DNA from: a bacterium
Lineage (GTDB): Bacteria; Desulfobacterota; Binatia; DP-6
Assembly (NCBI GenBank): GCA_026129405.1
Contig: JAHCID010000001.1
Location: forward strand, 713,237-777,236
Length of the DNA stretch: 64,000 bases
Direction of reading: 5' to 3'
The stretch's first letter is position 1. Each line of letters opens with the position of its first letter. Shown one piece after another: positions 55,300 to 64,000 of this stretch. Made by a program: the position numbers and the translations under genes. The notes under the pieces are model-generated. The model did no database searches. It saw nothing but the letters and a program-made list of their open reading frames with translations, and was not told where the DNA came from.

Positions 55300-56259
55300 G
55301 TGTCACGTGTGAGAACGGTCGCCGACTGGACGCTGCGAATCGGCGTCAGCGCAGGCGTAATCGCCTACATCCTCTACGACGTCGATCGCACCGACCTCCT
55401 CGAGGCCCTGAGCGCCGTCGATGCCAGCGCCCTCGTCCTGCCGACGCTCGTCTACCTGGCCGGGCAGACGGTCAGCGCCTATCGGTGGTCGCTGCTGGGA
55501 CGCTCGGTCGGACTCGACGCGCCGTACCGTGACTACGTCCGCTACTACTACATCGGCATGTTCCTGAACGTCTTCGGTCTCAGCACGATCGGAGGTGACC
55601 TCGCCCGCGGGCTCTATCTCGGCGGCGGCCGGCGTCCGGTGCTGGCGCTGAACTCCGTCATCTTCGATCGCTTGAGCGGCCTCGCCATCCTGATGGCCCT
55701 CGGCGCGGCGGCGCTGATCGCATTTCCCGGCTACGACTTCCCCTGGCTGCTGAGCGCTGCCTGCATTGCCGGAGGGCTGGTGCTCGTCGCGGTGTGGTGG
55801 ACGTGCCCGCGCCTCGTGCGCGTGCTGCCGGTGCACAACCGACTCCGCCGGCAGGTCGAAGACGACCTCGCCCCCTTCTGGCGCGACTCGGGGCTCCTCC
55901 TGCGCGTGACGGCCGTGTCGCTGGTCTTCCATCTGCTCCAGGTGTTCGTGCAGTGGCTGCTCGCGCGGGCGGCGGGGACGGAGCTGCCGTTCGCCTACTG
56001 CCTCGTGATCCACCCGATCCTGAGCCTCATGATGGCGCTGCCGGTGAGCATCGGCGGGTTCGGCGTGCGCGAGGGCGGCTACCTCTACTTCCTCACGCAC
56101 GTCCACGTGGAGGACTCGATCGCGGTGACGATGGGACTCCTGTGGTTCGCGGTGACCGCGCTCGGCGGGCTCGTGGGCAGCGCGGTGTTCCTCGCCTCGG
56201 GCGCCGAGCTGCCGCGGCTGCGCACGGCCGAGCGCGAGGTGCCCGAGCCCGTGGCGTAG
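55300..56259 (+). CDS. Lysylphosphatidylglycerol synthase-type integral membrane protein (UPF0104)
   Basis: The 319-residue product has about eight hydrophobic segments (for example VGLDAPYRDYVRYYYIGMFL bordering one, and LSGLAILMALGAAALIAF). The motif NVFGLSTIGGDLARGLYLG and the late block ALPVSIGGFGVREGGYLYFL are typical of the LPG_synthase_TM family, which flips or handles lipids. No aminoacyl transferase domain is present. The start is a GTG with in-frame alternatives at Val4. Confidence 0.85.
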   Translation: MSRVRTVADWTLRIGVSAGVIAYILYDVDRTDLLEALSAVDASALVLPTLVYLAGQTVSAYRWSLLGRSVGLDAPYRDYVRYYYIGMFLNVFGLSTIGGDLARGLYLGGGRRPVLALNSVIFDRLSGLAILMALGAAALIAFPGYDFPWLLSAACIAGGLVLVAVWWTCPRLVRVLPVHNRLRRQVEDDLAPFWRDSGLLLRVTAVSLVFHLLQVFVQWLLARAAGTELPFAYCLVIHPILSLMMALPVSIGGFGVREGGYLYFLTHVHVEDSIAVTMGLLWFAVTALGGLVGSAVFLASGAELPRLRTAEREVPEPVA

Positions 56260-56323
56260 CGCGGACGTTCCGTCCGCGCCGTCCACCTTGTTCGCCCCTA
56301 GGGGGACGCGTATCGTGCGCGCG

Positions 56324-57313
56324 ATGGCGGGGACGGAGCGTCCGTCGCCCGTGCTGGTCGCCGGCGCGGGCGCGCTCGGGTCGGTGCTCGGCGGTCTGCT
56401 CGCCGCCCGGGGATGGCCGGTGACGCTCCTCGGCCGGCGCGAGCATCTGGACGCGGTCCGCCGGCACGGGCTCGCGATCGACGGCCTCTACGGCACCCAT
56501 CACGTGGGCGACCTCGAGTGCGTCACCGAGGCGTCGGCGCTGCGCGGGCCGTTCCCGACGATCTTCCTCACGGTGAAGAGCTGGGACACGGAGGCCACGG
56601 TGGCGGCGGTCGCTCCGCTGCTCGCGCCCATCGGGATGCTCGTCGTGCTCCAGAACGGGCTCGGGAACCTCGAGCGCGCGTCGGCGCGCGTCGGCGCGTC
56701 GCGGGTGATCGGCGGGCGCGTGATCTTCGGCGCCGAGGTCACCGCGCCGGGGCACGTGCGCGTCACCGTGCATGCCGCCCCGACGTTGCTGGGCAGCCCC
56801 GAGTCCGGCGACGGCACGTGCCAGGCGGCCGCGCGACGCTGGGCCGCGATCCTCGATGCGGCCGGCGTCCCCGCGGCGGCCACCGACGCGATCGCCACCG
56901 AGCTGTGGGCGAAGGTCCTCTACAACGCCGCGCTGAATCCGCTCGGCGCGCTGCTGGGCGTCCCATACGGACACCTCGCCCGGGACCCGGACGCCCGCGC
57001 CATCATGGACGCCGTCATCGCCGAGACCTTCGCGGTCGCGCAGGCCGAGGGCGTCGCCCTGCCGTGGCCCGACGCGGCCGGGTATCGCGAGCTGTTCTAC
57101 GCGAAGCTCGTGCCGTCGACCGCGGCGCACCGGTCGTCGATGCTCCAGGACCTCGAGCGCGGGCGGCCGACGGAGATCGACGCCATCAACGGTCACGTCA
57201 CGACCCGCGGCGCGGCGCACGGCATTCCGACGCCCGTCAACGCCACGCTCGCGGGCACGATCCGCGCCCGCGTCCGACGCGGGCGCGAAGGAGACGCTGC
57301 ATGGAGCCGCTGA
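56324..57313 (+). CDS. panE: 2-dehydropantoate 2-reductase-like protein (ApbA/PanE family)
   Basis: The 329-residue product starts at ATG 56324 (an upstream GTG at 56315 is possible). It has the NADPH-binding motif VLVAGAGALGSVLGGLLAAR, VKSWDTEATVAAVAPLL, LQNGLGNLERA and the C-terminal catalytic Lys region ELWAKVLYNAALNPLGALL, plus EIDAINGHVTTRGAAHGIPT. It reduces ketopantoate to pantoate in coenzyme A synthesis, or a related 2-oxo acid. It overlaps the JAMM gene by 13 nt. Confidence 0.88.
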   Translation: MAGTERPSPVLVAGAGALGSVLGGLLAARGWPVTLLGRREHLDAVRRHGLAIDGLYGTHHVGDLECVTEASALRGPFPTIFLTVKSWDTEATVAAVAPLLAPIGMLVVLQNGLGNLERASARVGASRVIGGRVIFGAEVTAPGHVRVTVHAAPTLLGSPESGDGTCQAAARRWAAILDAAGVPAAATDAIATELWAKVLYNAALNPLGALLGVPYGHLARDPDARAIMDAVIAETFAVAQAEGVALPWPDAAGYRELFYAKLVPSTAAHRSSMLQDLERGRPTEIDAINGHVTTRGAAHGIPTPVNATLAGTIRARVRRGREGDAAWSR

Positions 57314-58233
57314 GCATCGATCGCGCGACGCTCGACGCCATCCTGGCGCACGCGCGCGAGACCCATCCGGAAGAGTGCTGCGGCGCGATCGTCGCGCGCG
57401 ACGGGGCCGACGTGGTCCACCGGTTCACTAACATCCAGAGCCGTCTCCATGCCGAGGATGCGGTGAACAACCCGCGCGACGGCACGCGCGGCTACACCCC
57501 GGAGCCGAAGGAGCTGCTCGCGGTGCTCCATGCCGGCGAGGAGCCGGGGGCGCGGCTCGCCGTATTCTATCACTCGCATCCGATCACCGGCTCGTACTTC
57601 TCGGGCGAGGACCGCGCGCGCGCCATGTTCGGCGACGAGCCCGCCTATCCCGACGTCGCCTACCTCGTGGTCTCCGACGCGCGGATCGAGGGCGAGGCGC
57701 GTGCGTTCCACTGGGACGACGCCAGCCTGGACTTCGTCGAGCGCGAGGTGCACGTGCGCGAGCCCGCTGCGGCCGGGCCCGACCTCGCGCGCGAGGCGGC
57801 CGTGGCGGCGTCGCCGGTCCGCAAGGCGGCGACGCCGCCGGACGGCCCGGCGTCCCCACCGGCCGTCGCGAAGCCGCGCGCGAAACCGCGTACGAAGAAG
57901 GCCGCCAGCCCCACGGCGGCCGCGAAGAAGGCCGCCGGCGGCTCGATGCGGACACGCTCGCGCCCGCTGCCCACGACGAAGGCCGCCCGCGGGAAGGCGG
58001 CCAAAAAGGCGGCCAGGAAGCTGGCCAAGAAGGCGTCCCCGAAGGTGGCCAGGAGCACGGCCAAGCGGGTGGTGGCGACGGCGAGCAGGGGCGCGGCGAA
58101 GAAGAAGGTCGCTGCCCGCAAGAGCGCGCCCGCGAAGGCGGTTGCCCGCAAGGCGGTCTCCCAGAGCGCGGCGAAGAAGCGCCCGCCGGCGAAGAAGACG
58201 GCCGCCGCGCGCGCGCGGGTGAAGAAGAAGTAG
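57301..58233 (+). CDS. JAMM/MPN metallopeptidase with histone-H1-like Lys/Ala tail
   Basis: In the 310-residue product, residues 1-150 are a bacterial JAMM peptidase: catalytic Glu in PEECCGAIV (residues 24-25) and the zinc motif HSHPITGSYFSGED (His91, His93, Ser101, Asp104), the exact H-x-H-x7-S-x2-D pattern. The rest, about 150 residues, is a disordered tail of AAKKA, AKKAARK and AKKKVAARK repeats, like histone H1 or bacterial HU-tail proteins. Bacterial JAMM enzymes trim ubiquitin-like or sulphur-carrier proteins. The tail should bind DNA or RNA. Overlap with panE shows co-expression. Confidence 0.88.
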   Translation: MEPLSIDRATLDAILAHARETHPEECCGAIVARDGADVVHRFTNIQSRLHAEDAVNNPRDGTRGYTPEPKELLAVLHAGEEPGARLAVFYHSHPITGSYFSGEDRARAMFGDEPAYPDVAYLVVSDARIEGEARAFHWDDASLDFVEREVHVREPAAAGPDLAREAAVAASPVRKAATPPDGPASPPAVAKPRAKPRTKKAASPTAAAKKAAGGSMRTRSRPLPTTKAARGKAAKKAARKLAKKASPKVARSTAKRVVATASRGAAKKKVAARKSAPAKAVARKAVSQSAAKKRPPAKKTAAARARVKKK

Positions 58234-58236
58234 CGC

Positions 58237-58989
58237 GTGAGCGACGTCGATCTGAGCGCCAGCGTCGGCGGGGTCATCCTGCCGTTCTGCGTGATGAACG
58301 CCGTGGGCACGGCGATCACCGCCGGCGAGCTGCGCGGGCTCGTACGCTCGCGCACGGGTGCCCTCGTCCTGCGCACGACGACCGTGCATCCGTTCGTGCA
58401 TCCCGAGTTCCGTTCGCTGCACAATCCGGGCTTCGACAAGCTGATGCCGCTCGTGCGCGAGCTGACGGCCGAGGACGATCGGCCCGTGATCGCGAGCATC
58501 GCGGGCAGCACGGTCGAGGAGCTCGTGCAGCTGGCGCGCGCCTTCAACGCGGCGGGCGCGGCGGCCGTCGAGGTGCAGCTCGCGGAACCGTGGGTCGATG
58601 CGACGCTGGCGCCGCTCGAAGGCCCGGAGCAGCTCACCCACTTCGCGACCACGCTGGTGGGGGCGAGCGACATCCCGGTGTGGATCCGCCTGCCGGATCG
58701 GCCGCTGCGCTACGATCTCGTCGGCCCGCTGCTCGCCGAGGCCGGCGTCGGCGCCATCGTCGTACGCAACGAGTTCACGGAGTTCGAGAAGCTGCGCCTG
58801 GCGATCGGCGCCGCCGTCGATCTCGTCGCCACGGGCCCCTTCCCCTCCGGCTACGAGGTCGGCCGTACCCTCGCCAAGGGCGCCGTGGCCGTCCAGATCG
58901 GGCCCGCGCTCGGCAGCGAGGGCATGGCGATCTTCACCCGTCTCGAGCGCGAGCTCCGCATCGCGCGCGGCGGCCGCGCCGACGGCTGA
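58237..58989 (+). CDS. Dihydroorotate dehydrogenase-like TIM-barrel protein
   Basis: The product has 250 residues from a GTG start 3 nt after the JAMM stop. The flavin TIM-barrel is recognised from LPFCVMNAVGTAITAGEL, LVLRTTTVHP, HNPGFDKLM, SIAGSTVEELVQLARAFNAA and IGPALGSEGMAIFTRLEREL. It is shorter than PyrD (about 300) and the catalytic Cys/Ser loop is not obvious, so it may be a diverged relative rather than the pyrimidine enzyme. Confidence 0.72.
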   Translation: MSDVDLSASVGGVILPFCVMNAVGTAITAGELRGLVRSRTGALVLRTTTVHPFVHPEFRSLHNPGFDKLMPLVRELTAEDDRPVIASIAGSTVEELVQLARAFNAAGAAAVEVQLAEPWVDATLAPLEGPEQLTHFATTLVGASDIPVWIRLPDRPLRYDLVGPLLAEAGVGAIVVRNEFTEFEKLRLAIGAAVDLVATGPFPSGYEVGRTLAKGAVAVQIGPALGSEGMAIFTRLERELRIARGGRADG

Positions 58990-59035
58990 GCTATGACCGA
59001 TCGCGAGACGCGGCGGTCGCGGCCGCGCTGCCCGA

Positions 59036-60787
59036 TCAGCCGAGCCGCTTGGCCAGCGCCTGCCGCTGCGACGCGAGCTCGTCGGGCAGCTTCCCGCCGA
59101 GCTTGCCGTAGAACTCGCCGAGCCCATCGACCTCGGCCCGCCAGTCGTCGTGCGACACCTGGAGCAGCTTGCCGAGCGTCCCGTCGTGCAACGCGAGCCC
59201 GTTCGTGTCGATGGCGTTCGCCGCCGGCTCGAGGCCGATGGGCGTCTCCACCGCGTCGCCGCCGTCCTTGCAGCGTGCGACGATCCACTTCAGCACGCGC
59301 AGGTTCTCGCCGAAGCCGGGCCAGAGGAACCTGCCGTTCTCGTCCTGGCGGAACCAGTTGACGTGGAAGATACGCGGCGGCTTCGGCACGGCGGTCCCCA
59401 TGTGCAGCCAGTGCGCGAAGTAGTCGCCCATGTGGTAACCGCAGAACGGCAGCATCGCCATGGGATCGCGGCGCACGACACCGACCGCGCCGCTCTGCGC
59501 CGCGGTCGTCTCGGACGCCACCGCCGAGGCGACGAACACGCCGTGGTTCCAGTCGAACGACTCGAAGACGAGAGGCGCGGTGCGGGCGCGGCGACCGCCG
59601 AAGATGAACGCCGAGATCGGCACGCCGCGTGGATTCTCCCATTCGGGCGAGATCGACGGGCACTGGCGCGCCGGCGCGGTGAAGCGCGAGTTGGGATGCG
59701 CGGCCTTCTCGCCCGACGCCGGGGTCCAGTCCTTGCCGCGCCAGTCGACGAGATGCTCGGGCGTGGATCCGTCGATGCCTTCCCACCACGGCTGGCCGTC
59801 GTCGGTGACGGCGACGTTGGTGAAGATCGAGTTGCCGCGCAGGCTCGCCATCGCATTCGGGTTGGTCTTCGACGAGGTGCCCGGCGCGACGCCGAAGAAG
59901 CCGGCCTCGGGGTTGATCGCCCACAGGCGGCCGTCGGGGCCGGGACGCAGCCAGGCGATGTCGTCGCCGACCGTCCACACCTTCCAGCCCTTCTGGCTCG
60001 CCGGCGGCACCAGCATCGCGAGGTTGGTCTTGCCGCACGCCGACGGGAACGCGGCGGCGACGTACGTGGTCTCGCCCTCGGGGCTCTCCAGGCCGAGGAT
60101 CAGCATGTGCTCCGCGAGCCAGCCCTCTTCGCGCGCCTGCACGCTGGCGATGCGCAGCGCGAAGCACTTCTTGCCGAGGAGCGCGTTGCCGCCGTAGCCC
60201 GAGCCGACCGACCAGATCTCCTTGCGCTCGGGGAAGTGGCAGATGAAGCGGCGGTCGGGCGACAGATCGCCGAGCGAGTGCAGGCCCTTCACGAACTCGC
60301 CGTCGCTGCCGAGCTGCAGGAGCGCCTTCTGCCCCATGCGCGTCATGATGCGCATGTTCGCGACCACGTACGGGCTGTCGGTGATCTCGACGCCGACCTT
60401 CGAGAGCGGCGAGCCGAGCGGTCCCATGACGTAGGGGATCACGTACATGGTGCGCCCGTGCATCGCGCCCTTGAAGAGCGGGGCGACCTTCGCCTGCGCG
60501 TCGGCCGGCGACATCCAGTTGTTGGTCGGGCCTGCGCCCTCCTGGCGCTCGGAGCAGATGAAGGTGAGGTGCTCGGTGCGCGCGACGTCGGAGGGGTCGG
60601 AGCGGTGCAGGTACGAGTTCGGGTACGCACGCTCGTTCAGGCGGTGCAGCGTCCCGTCGCCCAGCATCTGCTGGATGAGCTGCTCGTTCTCGGCGTCCGA
60701 TCCGTCGCACCAGTGGATGCGGGAAGGCTCGGTGTGACGTGCCACCTCGTCGACCCAGGCGGCGAGGGCGCGATGCGTAGTGGACAT
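59036..60787 (-). CDS. pckG: Phosphoenolpyruvate carboxykinase (GTP)
   Basis: The product has 583 residues from the ATG at 60787, matching [15 protein letters not shown]. It is close to the standard length of the GTP-dependent enzyme. The P-loop-like kinase motif with active-site Cys is [14 protein letters not shown]; other family blocks are [34 protein letters not shown]-like [17 protein letters not shown] and [20 protein letters not shown]. It converts oxaloacetate to phosphoenolpyruvate for gluconeogenesis. Monocistronic. Confidence 0.97.
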   Translation of the reverse strand: MSTTHRALAAWVDEVARHTEPSRIHWCDGSDAENEQLIQQMLGDGTLHRLNERAYPNSYLHRSDPSDVARTEHLTFICSERQEGAGPTNNWMSPADAQAKVAPLFKGAMHGRTMYVIPYVMGPLGSPLSKVGVEITDSPYVVANMRIMTRMGQKALLQLGSDGEFVKGLHSLGDLSPDRRFICHFPERKEIWSVGSGYGGNALLGKKCFALRIASVQAREEGWLAEHMLILGLESPEGETTYVAAAFPSACGKTNLAMLVPPASQKGWKVWTVGDDIAWLRPGPDGRLWAINPEAGFFGVAPGTSSKTNPNAMASLRGNSIFTNVAVTDDGQPWWEGIDGSTPEHLVDWRGKDWTPASGEKAAHPNSRFTAPARQCPSISPEWENPRGVPISAFIFGGRRARTAPLVFESFDWNHGVFVASAVASETTAAQSGAVGVVRRDPMAMLPFCGYHMGDYFAHWLHMGTAVPKPPRIFHVNWFRQDENGRFLWPGFGENLRVLKWIVARCKDGGDAVETPIGLEPAANAIDTNGLALHDGTLGKLLQVSHDDWRAEVDGLGEFYGKLGGKLPDELASQRQALAKRLG

Positions 60788-60866
60788 GGAGCATCGACCA
60801 TAGCCGCGGCCGGACCGGGCGTTCAACCGAGAACGCCGTGAGCGTCGCCGTGCTCGGTGCGAGGCT

Positions 60867-61235
60867 TCAGTCGAGGTCGCCGTCGCCGCGCGAGAGGACG
60901 TGCACCCGGACCGTCCTGCGGCCGAAGCTCCGCGCCTCCCGGGCGGTGGGGACGTAGATGTCGATCTCGCGCCCGCGCACGGCCGAGCCGGTGTCCTCGA
61001 CCCGGTACACCCCGGACAGATGGCCGGCGCCCTCGATCCGGATGTGGGTGCCGATGGCGAGAACCCGGGGATCGGCCGCGACGACGCCCCGACGGGTCCA
61101 GGTGCCGGCCGCCGTCCGGCCCTTCAGGGTGTAGGCGGCGGCCTCGAAGGCGACCGGGTTCTCGGCCGCCGGGGCTGGGGTCGGGGCGATCCCGGCGAGG
61201 AGCCCCGCCAGGGCGGCGGCGCGGGCCCGCCTCAC
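60867..61235 (-). CDS. 3D-domain (MltA/Rpf-like) exported protein
   Basis: A GTG at 61235 starts [17 protein letters not shown], a signal peptide, overlapping the upstream stop by 3 nt. The mature part of about 95 residues has [11 protein letters not shown]-type, [20 protein letters not shown] and [18 protein letters not shown], the three-Asp 3D domain with the DTG and DIY aspartates. Such domains occur in lytic transglycosylase and cell-wall proteins. The 122-aa length means no other domain is present. Confidence 0.85.
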   Translation of the reverse strand: MRRARAAALAGLLAGIAPTPAPAAENPVAFEAAAYTLKGRTAAGTWTRRGVVAADPRVLAIGTHIRIEGAGHLSGVYRVEDTGSAVRGREIDIYVPTAREARSFGRRTVRVHVLSRGDGDLD

Positions 61236-61644
61236 AGCGGCGGTCCCTGCGCGGGGTCGGGCTCGGCGGGGCTCATTGCGGCCATCAGGAGGAGCCCGCC
61301 GGCCAGGATCTCGAGCGCGGCGCCCGCCCACGGCAGCAGCCCGGGGTTGCCGTCGATCACCACGCCGACCATGCGCCCGCCGAAGATGCCCAGCCACAGG
61401 ATCGAGATCATGAGCAGCATGCCCCGATGCAGGCTCGGGTTGGTGGCGCAGCGGAGCGTGAAGGCGCCGAGCACGGTGAACGTGCCGCCGTAGATCGCCC
61501 GCACCTCGCCGAGCGCGGCGGCGCGCATGGACTCGGTGACGGGCGAGAGGTTCGCGAAGCTCATCACGATCGCCGGGTAGAAGAGCCCGGCGAGGCCGAA
61601 CAGGATCGTGAGCGTGCCGACGACGGCGGTGACGAGGCGGGCGT

Positions 61645-61648
<4 letters not shown>
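61232..61648 (-). CDS. DUF4345-like four-helix membrane protein
   Basis: The 138-residue product is hydrophobic with four membrane segments (VTAVVGTLTILFGLAGLFYP, YGGTFTVLGAFTLRC, MLLMISILWLGIFGGRMVG, AALEILAGGLLLMAAM). The RAIYGGTF motif is shared with the DUF4345 family. Function unknown. It sits between miaB and the 3D-domain gene with ATGA and short overlaps, an operon of three. Confidence 0.82.
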
Positions 61649-62937
<1,289 letters not shown>

Positions 62938-63039
62938 GGGACGGCAACTGGTAACAGCGGGTCTGGAGGGGTGCAACCACGGATGCATGAGCCTCCGTCG
63001 TGGATTGCCGGTGCCCGGAAGGCGCGCTAGACGGACCCC

Positions 63040-63258
63040 ATGCTGGGCAGGCCTCCTCGGCGACCGGAGCCGCCGGACGCGTACGGCTCGCTGGAAGCCA
63101 GCCTGCTCCACTGTCCGCGCTGCCGGCAGGCGATGCCGGTGCGCAAGCGCCTGCTCCTCGTGCTCCTCGACGGGGAGCGGCACGAGTACGTCTGCCAGCA
63201 GTGCGGCACGACCTGCGGCACCAAGCTCGAGCCGGCCGCCCGCCGGACGGGCTACTGA
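63040..63258 (+). CDS. Small zinc-ribbon protein
   Basis: The 72-residue product has two CxxC pairs (HCPRCRQAM and VCQQCGTTCG), a treble-clef or ribbon site. No other domain. Possibly regulatory. It diverges from miaB and precedes moaB by 10 nt. Confidence 0.7.
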   Translation: MLGRPPRRPEPPDAYGSLEASLLHCPRCRQAMPVRKRLLLVLLDGERHEYVCQQCGTTCGTKLEPAARRTGY

Positions 63259-63268
63259 GGACGCGGCG

Positions 63269-63772
63269 GTGAGCACGGGCTCGCACCGGGCGCATGCCCG
63301 GCGCTCCGTCGGCTGTGCGCTCGTGACCGTGAGCGACACGCGCACGCCCGAGACCGACGCCAGCGGCGCGCGGGCACGCGAGCTGCTCCTCGCCGCCGGG
63401 CATCGCATCGTGTCCTACGCCATCCTGCCGGACGAGCCGGAGCTCGTCGGCCAGCACGTGCGGACCCTGCTCGCCGACGACACCGTCGAGGCCGTGATCC
63501 TGAACGGCGGCACGGGGCTGGCGCCCCGCGACGGCACCTACGAGGCGGTCGCGGGCCTGCTCGACAAACGCATCGACGGCTTCGGCGAGCTGTTCCGGCA
63601 GCTCTCGTACGCCGACGTCGGCCCGGCGGCGATGCTGTCGCGCGCCGTCGCCGGCGTCGCGGCGCGGACGATCGTCGCGTCGCTGCCGGGCTCGACCGCA
63701 GCCGTCGCCCTGGCGCTCGAGAAGCTGCTCGTGCCCGAGCTGGAGCACATGGTCGCGCTGGTGCGGGGGTGA
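63269..63772 (+). CDS. moaB: Molybdenum cofactor biosynthesis protein MoaB/MogA
   Basis: The product has 167 residues from a GTG start. The family core is CALVTVSDTRTPETDASGAR and LNGGTGLAPRDGTYEAVAGL with LDKRIDGFGELFR following, then VASLPGSTAAVALALEKLL. It adenylylates molybdopterin before metal insertion. The following partial gene is a MoaD-like sulphur carrier, so this is the start of a molybdenum-cofactor operon. Confidence 0.92.
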   Translation: MSTGSHRAHARRSVGCALVTVSDTRTPETDASGARARELLLAAGHRIVSYAILPDEPELVGQHVRTLLADDTVEAVILNGGTGLAPRDGTYEAVAGLLDKRIDGFGELFRQLSYADVGPAAMLSRAVAGVAARTIVASLPGSTAAVALALEKLLVPELEHMVALVRG

Positions 63773-63776
63773 CGGG

Positions 63777-64000
63777 GTGCGTATCCGGCTTCGCTTCTTC
63801 GCGTCGCTGCGCGAGCGTCTCGGTCCCGGCGACGATCGTGCGGTCGCCCCGGGCAGCACTCCGGCGTCACTGTGGGCGTCGGTGATCGCGGAGCACCCGG
63901 ACCTGCGCCGCACGCGCGTCCGCTTCGCCGTGAACGAGCGCTACGTGGAGCCGAGCGAGCGGCTCGCCGACGGTGACGAGCTGGCCGTCTTCCCGCCGGT
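63777..64000 (+). CDS. moaD: MoaD-like sulphur-carrier protein (3' truncated by window end)
   Basis: A GTG at 63777 follows moaB by 4 nt. The 74 visible residues begin VRIRLRFFASLRERLGPGDD and run to DGDELAVFPPV, the beta-grasp end that precedes the terminal Gly-Gly carrying the thiocarboxylate. Only the last few residues are missing. With MoaE it would form molybdopterin synthase. Confidence 0.85.
   Translation, partial: MRIRLRFFASLRERLGPGDDRAVAPGSTPASLWASVIAEHPDLRRTRVRFAVNERYVEPSERLADGDELAVFPP

Overview
The window is very GC-rich, densely coded DNA with many overlapping stop/start codons, from a flagellated Gram-negative bacterium (motAB, a lipoprotein, a Csb1/Csb2-type CRISPR system). The mix of genes (a thiolase-like protein with a DUF35 partner, a MaoC pair, a cholesterol-oxidase-like GMC enzyme, a ketosteroid-dehydrogenase-like flavoprotein, GTP-type PEPCK) fits an environmental lipid- or steroid-using lineage such as Desulfobacterota/Binatota-like or Myxococcota-like bacteria. 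That assignment is inference only. No rRNA or tRNA gene was recognised.

Layout: 1-4757 holds four tandem paralogues of a secreted, Cys-rich, IPT/TIG-ended protein. 4786-13699 is ordinary chromosome: mutS2, a collagen-like protein, motB/motA, an alpha/beta hydrolase followed by a thiolase-like/DUF35 pair, a nucleotidyltransferase pair that looks like a toxin-antitoxin unit, a PHP phosphoesterase and a small antitoxin-like gene.

13766-46114 is a large, compound type I-G (formerly I-U) CRISPR-Cas island. Reading the minus strand downstream (right to left) it runs addB-like, addA-like, an in-frame DUF4143-ATPase::cas3 fusion, a frameshifted ORF6N gene, cas3 (B), csx17 (B), csb1 (B), csb2 (B), an attC-like hairpin, an unrecognised 461-aa coiled-coil/Cys-His protein, a transposase remnant, then csx17 (A), csb1 (A), csb2 (A). 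Diverging from addB on the plus strand are cas2, a cas4-cas1 fusion, a leader and one array of 76 repeats of 36 nt. The simplest reading is that a second complete interference module (B) has been inserted between the cas3 and csx17 of an older module (A), so that two effector complexes and two Cas3 proteins share one adaptation module and one array. The AddAB-like helicase-nuclease and the ATPase are translationally coupled to cas3 and may serve spacer acquisition or interference.

46492-64000 returns to housekeeping and metabolic genes: a small overlapping gene pair, a VOC protein, a lipoprotein metallophosphoesterase, a GMC oxidoreductase cluster with a methyltransferase, split MaoC hydratase subunits, an acyltransferase, a flavoprotein, a flippase-like membrane protein, ketopantoate reductase, a JAMM peptidase with a histone-H1-like tail, a DHODH-like protein, pckG, a 3D-domain protein, a DUF4345 protein, miaB, a zinc ribbon, moaB, and a moaD-like gene cut by the window end.
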